From the NCBI GenBank assembly GCA_016946835.1, contig JACVTC010000058.1, positions 930,001 to 994,000 on the forward strand: 64,000 nt of DNA, read 5' to 3'. Of the stretch, positions 13,186 to 27,463 are shown one piece after another. The position numbers and the translations under genes were made by a program. The stretch comes from Neocallimastix lanati (nom. inval.). Lineage: Eukaryota; Neocallimastigomycota; Neocallimastigomycetes; Neocallimastigales; Neocallimastigaceae. The number at the start of each line of letters is the position of its first letter. Within the stretch, counting starts at the first letter, position 1. The notes under the pieces are model-generated. The model searched no databases, was not told the origin of the DNA, and saw nothing but the letters and a program-made list of their open reading frames with translations.

Positions 13186-14215
13186 CTTTTTTTTTACAAA
13201 AAAAAAATATGTTTATTGTCAAACTGAAGAGTTCTGTTATTCTCTGGACCGACTCATGATTGTTCATATCTTTTGTATGACCCTTCCCATTTTGAAGATG
13301 TTCAATTAATATTTTAAATATTTTCATTAGATCTATTTAATATAGAATTTTTTTTTATTCAAAGAAATATATATTTTATTTTTTATTTATTTAATAATAA
13401 ATAATAGAAAATTTTATTAATGAATAATTAGTTTTAATTTTTTTTTTTTTAAATGATAATATGGGATAGAGACTTTTATAACTATTCAAAAAAAAAAAAA
13501 AAATAAAAAAAAAAAAAAATAAAAAAAAAAAAAATAAAATAAAATAAAATTAAAATTAAAAGATTGAAATATTTGAAGGTCAAAATATTATAGATAAAAA
13601 GTGAAAGGTTAGATAAAAAGAATGATTCTTTTGGAGTTAGAAGAAAGGAAAATGAACAGTATAACTACTAAAAACAAAACAAAAAAAAAAAAAAAAAAAA
13701 AAAAAAATCAATAGCTTAAGAAAAAATATTTTTCATATATATATATATATATATTTTAGACTTTAATGTTAATACATACATTTTTTTAATGTATCAACTA
13801 TTTGAAAAATTTATTTTAAATAAAATTTAATATTAAAAAACTTTAGTCCTACAAAGTTAATATTTTAAGCCTATCCTCCCCATAAAAAATTTAATTAAAA
13901 TAAATCTTATTATAGCATTAACTCCACAATAATGAATCAAGTTTTTAGAATTTATAATTATTTTATCAAACTCTTTGATTAACTGATAATTTTTTTTTTA
14001 AGAATATATAATAAAAAACATTCCAAATACTAGGAATGAAACAGAAAACTTATATAAAAAAAAAAAAATTTTATTATTATTATTATTATTATTATTTTAT
14101 AATTATTGATGGAAGATTATGAAAAACGGTTATAATTATAAAAATCAATATTTTTTTTTCTCCTTGGAATTCAGCTTGATTTTAGAAATTACTATTAATA
14201 TTTTCATTTCAATAA
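13186..14215. other. Spacer with one more complex patch
   Basis: A G+C-richer patch at about 13215-13300 (GAAGAGTTCTGTTATTCTCT) reads in no long frame and may be an old transposon scrap. The rest is homopolymers and ATT runs. Confidence 0.6.
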
Positions 14216-14418
14216 TTTCTAGTATTATTAGTATTTAGTATTAGTATTAAATATTAGTATTAGTATTAGAATTACAATTAGTATTTATTATTAGTATTAA
14301 ATAATAGTATTAATATTTAGTATTAGAATTAGTATTAGAACTAATATTAGTATTAGTATTTAGTATTTAGTATTAGTTTAAGTATTAGTATTAGTATTAG
14401 TATTAATATTTATTATTA
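14216..14418. repeat. TTAGTA-type degenerate hexamer repeat at the LINE 3' side
   Basis: A diffuse array of TTAGTATTAGTATT-like hexamers. A matching array sits at about 20475-20690, on the other side of the LINE relic. Confidence 0.8.
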
Positions 14419-16623
14419 CTGCATTTCTTACTTCATTTTTATCGTTGACCCCCCCTGGTTAGTTCGCGCTTATACCGTCGGAATAGCTATCCTTGTCGAG
14501 TACTAGCTCGAGGCATAATTTCTGTGAAGAGAGTCGCAGATAGCACCAAGAATGGCGTTTTTATCAAAAATGATTTGGTTCTTAAACAAAAATCCCATTC
14601 CTTTTCATAATTTAAATTAATTAGGTTTGCATCTCTTCCACCACGAAAGGAAGTTAAATAATCCGTACCATGTCACATATATATTTATACACTCATTATT
14701 CAGAAACTTACTTAAATTAACAATGATTTTCACCAAATGAACTATTCACTTCATTATTAATATCGATACTATTATTTTCACTATTACAAATATTAAAATT
14801 CCTATTTATCTTTATCACTAATTCTACTATTATTAACAATATTATTTCTATTATTATTATTAATATTATAAACTTCGTTACTACTATCAGAATCTGTACT
14901 TGATTCTACATTATTCATATTTGTGATAACAGTGTTTACATTACTATTTGATATTGGACAATATTTAGAAATTAAAAAAAAAATTTTTGTCATAAATAAT
15001 TTCAAATATCCTTAAAATATTTCATTTGAATATCACGGAAAAGATAGAATTTATAAAACCAATGTTCTAATCAAGGGTTACTATTTTTTCTATAACACTA
15101 AGGATAAGGATACCGTTCTGGACAGTCGTCTTCAATCCTATTGGCGGCTTTGGCAACACAAGCATCGAATTTATATCAACATCTGGCTCGAAGAACCCAT
15201 CGGAAGCCAATACCAAATTCAGGATACTTGAAATTGAACTTTAGGTAGTCTCTAGTTTTCTCAAATTTTTAATTTTTCTTATAAAAGCCTTAGCCCTTGT
15301 TAGATCCAAGTAAAGGTGCATAAACCAAAACTTGCCCAATTACTATAGCTGAAAATAACATTCGTTTATAAGGGATAGGAATATGAGGATTTTTAAGAAA
15401 TCCTTTTATGAAATAAAGTGCTTTTCTAACTTTACTATTCATTCTCTGTATGAATCAGTTTCAATTCTAAATCATTTGAAAACGGAGCCCTTAAGTAGAT
15501 ATAGCAAAATTCGTTTTAGGTAACTCTTGACTTGAAAGATAAAAGGTAGGGTTATTATTTTTAAAGAATATTGAAACTTCCCCTCATACTACAAAACTGG
15601 CATATTTATCGATACCAAAATTCCATTTCGTTATTTCTAATCCATTAATTGACTAACTTTAACAACTTCGTAAGTTGAGATCTTGCTGGAGCACATAACA
15701 CAATGCCATTTTCAAAAAAAAAAAAAAAAGAACTCCACAACAACGATTTTCACTAATAGAGATTCCAAATTTATCACATTTATTAAAAATGTTAGTAATG
15801 AACAAGTTAAACAAAATTGGTGAGAGGGGACAACCTTGACGAACTCCTTTCTTAATACTAAATGATTCCAATAATTGTCCATCAACCCTTTCACAAGCCA
15901 TGGAAGATATAAGTATAAGCTTCCAATAAATTTATAGTACTTACCTCTAATACCTAAGTGATGAATCTTCATTAATACATTATATATATGGAAACTGAGT
16001 CATACGCTTTTTTAAGGTCTTAAAAAAAACCAAGGTAAGTATCCAGTATCCTTATTTTCAAATTTTTCGTCTCTGACATATAATTCTTAATGAAATGAAA
16101 AGACTTATACATTCTTCTCGATTACGAAATCCATATTGTTCAGATCTTATAAATCCTTTATTAATTCCATATTTAGAGATTCTATTAGCGATGATTTTTG
16201 CTATAATTTTTAACCTATTATTGATAAGAGAAATGCCACAATAGTTATTATAATCTGATATTGATCGACCTTTTTATGAATAGAAATTATAGATGTATTA
16301 TTCCATGATTTTGGAAAATCACCGTTCCAAATACGATTGATTAAGGCTTTAAGACATTTAAAACCAGATGAAATATTACTTATATAATACAATATTATAT
16401 ACAAATTTCAAAGGTACTTATTTATTATCTAAATTTAGGAGTTTAAAATATTTATAATTATAATAAGTTTGTATATATATATATATGTATATATCTAATA
16501 ATATATATATTTAATTACTTATCTCTTACATATATTATATTCATTTATGTTTAATATTTTTATAAATATTATATTATATAAGTAAAGTGTTTATTTATTT
16601 AAAATGAAAACTTAAGCACATTG

Positions 16624-16654
<31 letters not shown>

Positions 16655-19600
16655 CTATAATAAGTTTATTATAAACTATAGGAAACAAGTAATATATAGT
16701 TAAGCCTTACAAGTATATTTAGCGAATAATTATGAATAAGTATAAATAGACAGAACAATTAGTAGTGCAGATTGTGAATTCATCCAATGAAAGAACTAGT
16801 CCTAATTTAGATTATTACAAAAAGAAATTCATAAATCTTGTAATGATGATTTATCTTTTCAGCGTATGCTTTGTTCTATATTATTTTTAAAGAATTTCAA
16901 CCATTGCCAAAAAATAACAGTATGTATCATTTTATCGTAATATGCAATAATAATAATCTAAATCAGAAGGATAATACGTTAAACAACGTCATTATCGGAC
17001 CAGTTAATATTAATTCACCACATATCTTATTAAAATATACACTCTTTGTCAATTCCTATGTCTCATTATCATCTAAGTAAAAATAACTATGTCCAGGATA
17101 ATTTTATATATTGTATTACAAACAATAAAGTTATAGCCACCGCAAAATTTATAGAGAGAGAGAATAAGATAAGCAGATGATCGCATTCAAATATTAATAA
17201 GTGATTATATTAAAAGGGCCGATAGGTCATCTGCAATTGCAAATTTACATCTTAAAAATAATATAGTGTTTCATTTAATTGTAACTAGACTTACACAGGT
17301 ATCATTAACAAAATAAAGGATGATGAATATATATATTTTAGGTATTTTAAAGATTCTAATTATAAGGGCTCTAAGCTTGGTACCCGTATCTATAATGGAA
17401 ATAAAGGTTTTATTGAGTTAGAGGAATTACTTTCAAGAAATACTTTTTTTTTTTTGCTATGTACATGGAGTTATTTATCTTTTAATTAAAGTAAGTTATG
17501 TCCTAATCAAAGAACGAATTGTCAATGGCTTATCTTTAGTAAAAAATTTTTACTTGTAAAATTTACTTTGTAGATATGGTTTTTGCTAAAAATACCGTTA
17601 GATGAAGTACTAAACGCAATTAAAGCTAATTTATTCCAAAATCTTATTTAATTAATTAAAAATAAAAAATGTATATAACATGTATATATTTTCTGCATTA
17701 ATTGAAATATATAATTATTTTATGAATTTATTTATTTATCGAATCCATAAAAATTTAATTATTTTTTGATTTAAGAGGTTTATTAAACTATTTATATTGT
17801 ATATGTAATTTATTAATTATACATATATTTATATTTAATTATTTTCTTCATTATAATTTACTTTTTAAAATTAAATATTTTAATTTTTTTAAAAAGTATT
17901 TGTCTTAATGTATTACCATTTTATATTTTTAAAAATCTAAATAAAACATTTATTTAATTATTACTATTATTATTTTAATTTTACTTAAGAAATTATTTCA
18001 GGATTGAAAAGTATTTAAAATATAAAATAAAAATATAAATATATTACATAAATAATTTTTAATTTTAAAAAGAAAATATAAAATTAACAAAGAAAATATA
18101 AAATTACAAATTAGAATAAATAAATTAAACTATAAAATTAGAATAAGATTATATTTAAATAATAAATCTATCCATTTTCTATTATTTTCACTAGATTCTT
18201 CTGAATCATCTTTAGCAGGAATCAAAGCTTTGAAGAATTCCATTGAAATACCATCAGGACCACAAGCTTTAAAGTTAGGGGTAGATGAGATTACTTCGCT
18301 CATTTTTTTCATCGTTAATACTTTGACTGATTTCCTATTCTTGATGCCTTGGACTTCCCAAATTCTTAAGTGCATCAGAATCTTTCCAGAAATCTTTAGA
18401 AAGACTATGATCGGAAGAATCCGACCAGTTGAAATTTATAATGAGAATGCCAAGCTTTTAATTTTTCATTTGTAGAAGAAACAAGTTCATTGTTATTGTT
18501 TTTAATAGGATGAGAGACCATGAAAGATTAATTATTTTTATTTTTTGTATTCTTTTTTACCCATTTCCATGCTTTCCTACTATCATTTTTAAGAAGCTAA
18601 CGAACATCCAATTTTAATCCAATATTAAATATTCTTTTTTTCCTAAATTCGTTACATTTTTTAATTAATTGATTCACAGTAGTCTATTATACGAGTCAAC
18701 AATTTTTGTAAATTCATTGGAATCACTTGCAGATTTATAACACTTAATTTGTTTATATTTATATGCTTTACCTTTTGAAGACAATAAATTTTGTGGGACA
18801 TTCTAAACATCGCTTTTCTGGTTTCTGTTGACGATATAATCGATAAATCTTTAGCAATGGAATTAGTACTGTTAATGAACTTTTTCAACTTTACAATCAA
18901 TTGAAAGTTTCGACATTTCCTAAATTCTTTACTTTGGATCTCAAATTTATTGTGATCAAAAATTTCTTTCTTAAGTTCAAGACATTTATACCTATCCCAC
19001 CTTACAAATTTTATTTTCTTTTTTTTTTTTTTTTTTTTTTTTTAATATCAAAAAGGATTCATCTGTAGTAGTTTTCTTGCAATAAAACTATGAGAAGTTT
19101 ATGATCAGAGTCGGAAGGAAAATCAACAAAATAAGCATTTGATATTTTTTATCCAGCATACTTGGATTGACTAAGTTAATAGATCCATTCTTTTCTGGAA
19201 ATATTTGTAGTTGGGAAGTGATGCTTTACATGAATTTCTAGCATCATTGGTACCATTACCCCTTTCCTGAAAACATAGGTATAATGGTTTAATAATTGTG
19301 TTGAAGTACTCAATACTATATCTTTTCACAAAATTCCATCCATTGGTATTCCAATTAAGACAAAAAGAAAGCTTTTTGAGTTTGAGTTTGAATATGAAAT
19401 TTGATTTTGAGTATTACAATTAGGAGTATTGAGAGAATTGAGTTCATAATTGCCATATATGACATTTATTAAATTAGTTGAGCAGAGATTTACTGAGTTT
19501 GTATTTTTGGATGTGTTATTAGATATTAAATTTTGTTTTAAATGCTGAAAAGAAACCTTATGATTCCATATGGAACATCATCAATATGAAATTTTAACTC

Positions 19601-19870
19601 CTGATATGATATTACTTTTTCAAATACTTTTTATATTTTTTTCATGGTTGAAATTTGGAATGGAATGTATACTTTTATCCTGAAGTATACTATCATTGAA
19701 TTTAGTAATTTTTTTCACTGATAAAATATGATCCTAAAATTTTTTTGCATTTAGAATGAATAAATTCCTACATTTTAGCATTGGTCCCAGAGTGTATTCC
19801 ACAGATAAAAATCTGGTGTTGTCAATAGATGTTCCATAATAGCGAGAATCCGGTGAAATATCTTTTCCAT
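14419..19870 (-). mobile_element. Broken LINE (APE endonuclease + reverse transcriptase), minus strand
   Basis: A non-LTR retrotransposon relic read on the minus strand. In 5'-3' order of the element: endonuclease remnants at about 19870-19000, with the APE-type SDHKLL motif near 19090-19109; a linker and RT N-terminus at 18900-18130, with ACGPDGISMEFF near 18220-18265; RT fingers at 16404-16210 (WNGDFPKSWNNTSIISIHKK); RT palm at 15970-15660 with GVRQGCPLSPILFNLF near 15800-15850; and C-terminal RT pieces down to about 15100. Stops and frameshifts break every part. At the expected F/YxDD catalytic box a run of 16 T (minus strand, 15714-15729) is followed by sequence that does not read ADD, so the enzyme is dead. 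DNA at about 16405-18130 does not belong to the element. A G+C-richer tail at 14440-14580 is probably its 3' UTR. Confidence 0.85.
16405..18130. other. About 1.7 kb insertion splitting the LINE RT
   Basis: Continuous LINE protein similarity stops near 18130 and resumes near 16404. In between, flanks of pure A+T DNA (with 25 A around 16628-16652) enclose a more complex stretch at about 16740-17600. That stretch has several short plus-strand frames, for example 16871-17080 (69 codons) and pieces reading SKLGTRIYNGNKGFIELEEL near 17360-17430. I could not assign the family. It looks like a second decayed element nested in the first. Confidence 0.5.
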
Positions 19871-20474
19871 AATAATTATAAATTATAAATTGATAAAAAA
19901 TGAAGCTAATAAAAGATAAAATACTAAAAACTAATAAATATAAATTCTGTAAAAATATAAATATTGAAAAATTAAAAAAAAAAAAAAAAAAAAAATTAAA
20001 ATAATATGAAGTTTTTTTTTTTCAGTAGTTGATAATTATTTAAGTAAAATAAAACAGTTGGTATATTTTGACATAATGAATAATCTCTCTCTCTCTTTTT
20101 TTTTTTTTTTTTTTTTTATCTTTAAATTTTTGAATTTCTAATCAATTAAAAAAGTATGGTGAAGTATGGTGTAAAGTGATAATTTTCTCTGAAATAATTA
20201 TATATAAACTAGAATGACAATGTAAATAAAATGTTAGTAATGAAAGACTATAAAAAGATTCCCATCCGATAAATAAAGTCTTAAACACAAACATTGGAGT
20301 AGATCAATCACATATATTTCCATTTTATAATAACTAAATGAGTTTACAGTCTTCCAGTTTTAGAAGCCATTTTAGAAAGGATAACCATCGATTATCATCA
20401 GAATCACAGAAAACTGTAATATGTATACCTGATATAGGTTATTCCTTTTCCATCAATCCTCCATATCATTGGGT

Positions 20475-20690
20475 TAGTATTTAGTATTAGTATTAGTATT
20501 AGTATTTATTATTTGTAATTAATATAAGTATTAGTTTTTGTATTAGTATTAATATTAGTATTTAACATTAATATTTAGTATTAGTATAAATTAATATTAA
20601 TATTAGTTTTAGTATTTAATATTAGTATTAGTATAATTATTAGTATGTTTGTATTAGTATTTTTATTAGTATAAATATTTAAACTATAAT
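20475..20690. repeat. TTAGTA-type degenerate hexamer repeat at the LINE 5' side
   Basis: A diffuse TTAGTATTAGTATT array like the one at 14216-14418. Between 19870 and 20475 lies mixed sequence that may include the LINE 5' UTR or a remnant of its first ORF, but no clear domain is visible. Confidence 0.75.
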
Positions 20691-23346
20691 GGAAATAATA
20701 ATTTGGTACTTCTAAAAATACCATGATATAGTTAAAATTACGAAGTAGTTAAGAGGAACTGAGAAGCGTATTTAGTATGAGGGATGATTTAACTCCTAAA
20801 ATATTCCAGTGGAGCATTGTTTCCTATCCTTATCATTATTCCAACAATATAAACATATAAATATGAAATGAAATAATTAGTATTATCATTAACGTTATTA
20901 TTATTACTATTATTATTATTACTATTATTATTAATATAGTTGATGTTGTTTTTAAATAACATTAAGAATATATTTAATTTTTATATTAAAAATTTTTATT
21001 CTTTATATTTTTAATGGATATTTCATTAGTATTCATACAGATCACACTATATTAATTAAATGCATTATATATAAATATTAAAATATCATTTTTATTATTG
21101 ATAAATTTTTTATTTAATTATATTTCTTTAAAAAATATATATATATATATATATTTAGTATATTGGTTTGATATACTAAAATTCTATTCTTTATAGATAC
21201 TTATACAAAAAAAGTATATGAATTATTAACCTATTTTCAATTAAAAGATTAGCATAGTTGTCTCAATAAACCTGTGAGAATTCTATTTCTATAAAAATCA
21301 TTCTTAAAAATAATGAATTGTTATAAACTATGTAACATAATGTACCATTAATTATATATATATTATATATATATAGATATAGTATTTTATTTAACTAATA
21401 TTAACTTATTATTTTATTATATACCATGAATTTTCTACTATTTATGTATTAATAAATATATTATATATAATTTGTTAAACATATAATATATATTATATAT
21501 TATTATATATTATTATATCATAAACATAATATATAATATATATAACATTTTATATAATTATGTTATACATATATATATTATATAATATATAAAAGTAGAA
21601 AGTATAAAAAAAAAAAATAAAATAAAGTTAATATATAATCATGAAGTTAATAAAGAATACATTAAAATAATAATAATAATAATAATAATAAAGTTAAGAT
21701 TTAATATAATAATATTATAAATAATATTATATATTTAATACATATATAATATTTATTTATAATATTAATAAATTGAGACAATTTATATAATAATTTAAAA
21801 TATCAATTAAAATATATTCTAATTAAAACTTAATATTTTAAATGGCTAATAATTTCTTTAACATTTTTTTTTAAATATAATTTTTTAGGTACAATTATAC
21901 TTTAAATTATATTTTCCATACAAAAAATTGGTAAGAACATATTCTTGGTAAATATATATATATAAAATCTATGATCTTATAATACATTACATATATTATT
22001 TTTATAATTTTCCTGAAATTAAAAGCAAAAAAAAAAAAAAAAAAAAAAAATCAAAATCAAAATCAGAAACAAAAAAAAAAATACATGAAAAATAATGAAT
22101 TAATATATGAGAAGAATAGTTAATAAATATTCCAATATTTGATATTTATACTCCAAATATATTATAGTTTGATGTTAATTTTAATGATAGTAATTTATAA
22201 TTATAATAATTAAAGTCAATTATTAGTTATTATAATATTTATTTATCATATAATATTTAGTTATAATAACTAATAATAATTAAAAATAAATTGTTATAAT
22301 AATAATTAAAATTTAAATATAATTTAATATATTTGATTTATATATACTATCTTCAATCTATGAAGGCTAAATTTTTAAAAAATATATTAATTTTTTTTAT
22401 ATTATCAACTTCGAAATGCATTAAATATTAATTCATTGAAATTAATATAATGGAAAAAGAATATAATAATAAAAATAATAATAATAAAGGATGGTATAAT
22501 ATTCAGTAACATAATATATATCTTATATATATTTAACAACTTGTAAAACTAATGTTAAATTATAAAGAAAATTTTGATAGTAGAAGATACATTAATTAAT
22601 AATTTATTTTTTATAATTATTCATAATTTTCTTTATATTTTTCTTTAAAAAAAGAAAAACTCTAATTATTTTATTTTATTTTATTTTTTGTAATATTTTA
22701 ATTAGTATATTAATTTTCTTTACTGTATATCTTTAATATAATGAGATGAGTTTTAAAATTACTATTAACCATCATAAAAATAAGTATTTATTAATATTAA
22801 TTAATCTCTTCCTTCTGTAATTATATTAATGTAAAGAATTAAAAATATTAAAATATTAATATTTTAACACTATTAATATATAATATAAAATTATCCAGAA
22901 AAATAATATGCATGGACAGTATATCAATATATGTATGTAATCAATGATTATTATTCAAAAATAGTATTAATATTAAAAAAAAAAAAAAAAACATGTTGTT
23001 TTTAAAAATAACAAATTATTTAATATATAATACATATAGAGATATATAGGACATTAAAAAAAAACCATATACATACATATATTTTATTACTGAATTAATT
23101 ATTTAAAAAAAAAATTGTGGAGGGCGAAAAAAATAAAATTAAAATTAAAATTCTACATTAATATTTAATCTTTTTATGGTTAATACAACTGTATTAAATT
23201 ATATAAGTTAATTTAATTATTAATATTAGTCGCATTTTTAATATATAAAAAAAATATAGATATTGAATTTTTGATTAAATGTATAAAAAAAATAATAATA
23301 AACTTATAAAATATTGTTAATACTAATATTTATAAATAATATTTTT

Positions 23347-23377
<31 letters not shown>

Positions 23378-25296
23378 TGTAATAATATTAATAATACTAA
23401 TAATATTATTCAATAAAAATTTAATAATTTTTTGTTTGTGAAAAGAAATTTAAATGAATCCTTATCATTTATATTAATAGCATTATAATTAAATTTTATT
23501 ATATTTAATAAGTGTAATATAATTATTATATCATTTTTGTTATTATTATCATGACTTTGTATATCTATTTTAAATATTTCTGTTTTAATCTTTTATAATT
23601 AAAAAAATTAACTATATAATTAATATATATAATAAAATTTAATAATATAATAATTTAATAAATGATTTAGAGATTTAAAAAAAAAATTTTTATTATATAA
23701 AATTTTTATAATTAATAAAATTTTATTTAAAATATATTAATATATTATAAATATTTAAAAGTAGAATACTCTCAAAAATTATTGGCTAACAATTTTTTTT
23801 TATTTTTATTCTTTTTTTTTTTTTTACGGATAAGGAAATAAAAAAAATTCTTTAAAAAAATTTCTAAATTTGGATTTTTTTTATTAACATATTTTATTAA
23901 CTTTTTTGGAAAAAAATTTTATATTTAATATAGTAAATTATTACTTTAGTGTAACAATTTTATTTTACAATTGATATTATTTTGTACAATTAAAAAATCA
24001 TAATATATATGTATATATAAAATTATATATTAATTTTTCTTTTATTATTATAAAAGTAAATTTTTATGATTAATAATGTAATATAGTTTTTATTAAATTA
24101 ATAAAACTACCAATATATTTAAGATATAATCAAACAAATAAAATGTGTTACAGGATAGTCTGTTAAATAATAAAAGTATCTCGAATAAAGAAAAAAAAAA
24201 AAAAAACAATTAAGTGGAACAAATTTGTACGTTTAAATAAGAAATAATAAAAATAATAATCAAAGACAATGATGGTCATATTAATTAATAATACTAATAA
24301 TAATATTGTGTAATAAATATAATATATAATATAAAATATTGACTCAATAATTAATAAAATTTATAATAGTAACACTGTATAATAATATAGTATAAGGGGA
24401 AATAAAAAAAAAAAAAAAATATTGAGAATAACTTAAAATGATTAATATTTATATATAGATGATTAATAATATTATCAATAAAAGCAAATATATTAAATAT
24501 TATGAATACATACTTTATTTTTTCAACGTAATGGCTAATAAATCATAAATATTAAATATATTAAATAAGAATATATATCTACTAATATAAAAATAACTAT
24601 TTAATGTTATTATCTAAAGAATGCATATAATTTAATAAATTATTTTATAATTAATTAAAATTATATTGGTATATTTAAAACTATATTAATTTAAAGTGAG
24701 GCTATTAATTGCGATTCATTAACTAATATCAAAATATTAATGCTATTTTTTCCTACTATTATTATTATTATTAATAATTGAAATAAAAATTGATAAACAA
24801 TAAACAATGATTTAAAGGCCGTTTTTATAATATAAACTAAATATTGAATAAATATTTTTATTGAAATAATTATAAATATTATTAAGTAATACATAAGTAT
24901 ATTCTTTTTTCTTTAAAAAAAAAATATTTATATAGAGATAGTTTATAAAACGATTATAAAAATAAATAAAAAAATCTTTTTTATACAAAATTAAAAATTC
25001 AATTTTAATTGGATATATATTATTATTTATTATTAATATATTTATTAATAAAAAATATATATAAATATTTAAAAAAAAATATATATATATATTAAATATT
25101 ATATATGTAATTATACATATATTATAATATAAATATAATATATTTTAATATATTTTATTTGCTGTAACTAACTGTTTTTTTTTTTTTTTAATTTTAATTT
25201 TTTAAAAAAAAAATTAAAATTATAAATAAAAAAAAAGATAATGTAACCACCAATTTATTAAATCATTTAAAGTATTTATTTATATTTATTTCACCA
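20691..25296. other. A+T desert without genes
   Basis: Except for a slightly more complex patch at 20700-20850, this is A+T DNA with ATT, TA and poly-A runs. No frame with coding character was found on either strand. The 67-codon minus-strand frame at 24691-24894 is Ile/Leu/Tyr-rich and looks random. Confidence 0.75.
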
Positions 25297-25760
25297 ATAA
25301 TGTTTTTCTTTAATATTAAAATATAATATATGTTAATATATGATTTAAAAAAAAAAAAAATTTAAAATGTAACTAAAAAAAAAATATTTAAAATATATAA
25401 CATATATAACAAAGAAAAAAATAATTTTAAAATGTAACATAAAAAAAAAATTTAAAAATGTTAACTAAAAAACCTATTTTAAAATGTTTATAAAAAAAAA
25501 TATTTACAAAGATCAAAAACCTATTTGTATTTAAAAAACACATATAATATGTAAATTTTTATATAATAATTATAAAGTAATGTTTTTCTTTAATATTGTA
25601 GTATAGTATCTGTTAATATATGATTAAAAAAAATATTTTTAAAATGTTAACTAAAATATATATATATTTATATATATTAACAAAGATTAAAAACCTATTT
25701 GAATTAAAAAAAATTTATATATAATATTATATAAAATTTATATAATAATTATAAAGTAAA
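25297..25760. repeat. Imperfect tandem duplication (about 280 and 183 bp copies)
   Basis: Copy 1 (25297-25577) and copy 2 (25578-25760) both begin TAATGTTTTTCTTTAATATT, both contain AAAAACCTATTTG and both end ATATAATAATTATAAAGTAA. Copy 1 has extra repeats of a TTTAAAATGT-AACTAAAAAA-like sub-unit. Confidence 0.8.
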
Positions 25761-27412
25761 AATAGATTGTAGTATAAAAAAAAAATTATTTTCTATACAT
25801 TATAATTTATATAAATAAATAAATTTATGTATTTCTTTTTATTAATATTTTTTATTTATTATTTATTATTTATTATTTTACTTAAAATATATATATTATA
25901 TATTTTATGTAATACATTTATTAATTAGTATTGATACATTTCATTAATTACATTCAATGTAAATAAAAAAATTACTATAATTGTTATTTTTTATTTATAT
26001 TTTTTATTTTTTTATGAATATTTATGAATAAATATATTAAAAAAAATTTTTTTTTTCTTTCATATGAATAATTTTTAATGGATGACTAATCATTTTAAAT
26101 TAATATAATTATTTTTTTTTTTTTTTAAAAAAAAAGATTAAGTTTAAAGCTTTTATTATAAAAGCTTTTTTTTTCCACAAAAATTTTTTTTCTTTAAACT
26201 TTTTTTAAATAAAAAAAAAATCAGTGGTTTGTACTGTTGGAATATTATAATTAGTAAAAAAATTAATATCTGACTTCAAAATAAACAAATAAAACAAATT
26301 ATAAATATATATTTATATATAAAAAAAATACGAAATAATTAATGATATTCATTTTATTATTAATTAAAAATAATGAAAAAATTTTAGAAAAAAATAAACA
26401 AACTAGAAATATAGATAAATTCATTTTTTATTAGTCTTTTTTTTTTATATTAATTCAAAATCATTTTATTTATTTATTTTTTAAATAAATAGTAATATAG
26501 TATAAGAAGCATTAAAAAAAAAAAAAAAAAAAAAAAAGTTTACAAATAATATATATTATTTGTATTTTATTTTATTATATACATGTTTTCAATATTATTT
26601 TGAATTCATTACATTAATTCATATTTTTCATATTTTACTATATAATGTAAAAATACAAACATAATTTACTTTTGATACAGTATACGCAATTATTTTTTTA
26701 TACAAAAAAATACATACGCATTTAATACTCACGCATTAATTCAATCTTTACGATTCGTTTTAAAATACAATACATACGCATATAAATTATATAAAAATTT
26801 TTTGTTAATAAATTTTTATTTATTTTAAAAGTTTCTTATTCATATAGAAACTATTTACTTTTTTTTTTTTTAGAAGATCATATAAATACATATTATTTCA
26901 TTTTATTTTATTTATTACTTTTAATAAAAACAAAAATTATCAATAATTTTTTTTTTCCCTTTTGAATAAATTTTATTAATTTATATCAATAAAAAAAAAA
27001 TTATATATTACAATGTAATGTGATGTGATGATAATAATATTATCAAATATAAAGTATTTTAAAGAAAAATAAGTATATTAAAACAGTAATTTCTTAAATA
27101 TAGAAATTTATATAAGTAAACAATTTATTTTAGTTTACAGTGAATAATTACTATACTTTTTATATGATAATATCATTAGTAAAAAAAAAATATTAATAAT
27201 TAAACAAAATAAAGAAATAAAATTAAATAAAAATAATTTTATTTATAACAAAATATTAAATATATATAATTTATATATATATATATATATAAGAAAGAGA
27301 CGGGTATTAAAAAGTAATAATTTAATAATATTCTAATAATTTTGTAATTTTATAAAATAAAAATTTAGCAGCATACCACTATTTATTTTATTAAAGAAAA
27401 AATAAAAAAAAA

Positions 27413-27463
<51 letters not shown>

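Noticed and set aside
14440-14580. Possible tRNA or 5S rRNA gene
   Set aside because: No box A/box B pair and no acceptor-stem pairing could be found. The position fits a LINE 3' UTR better.
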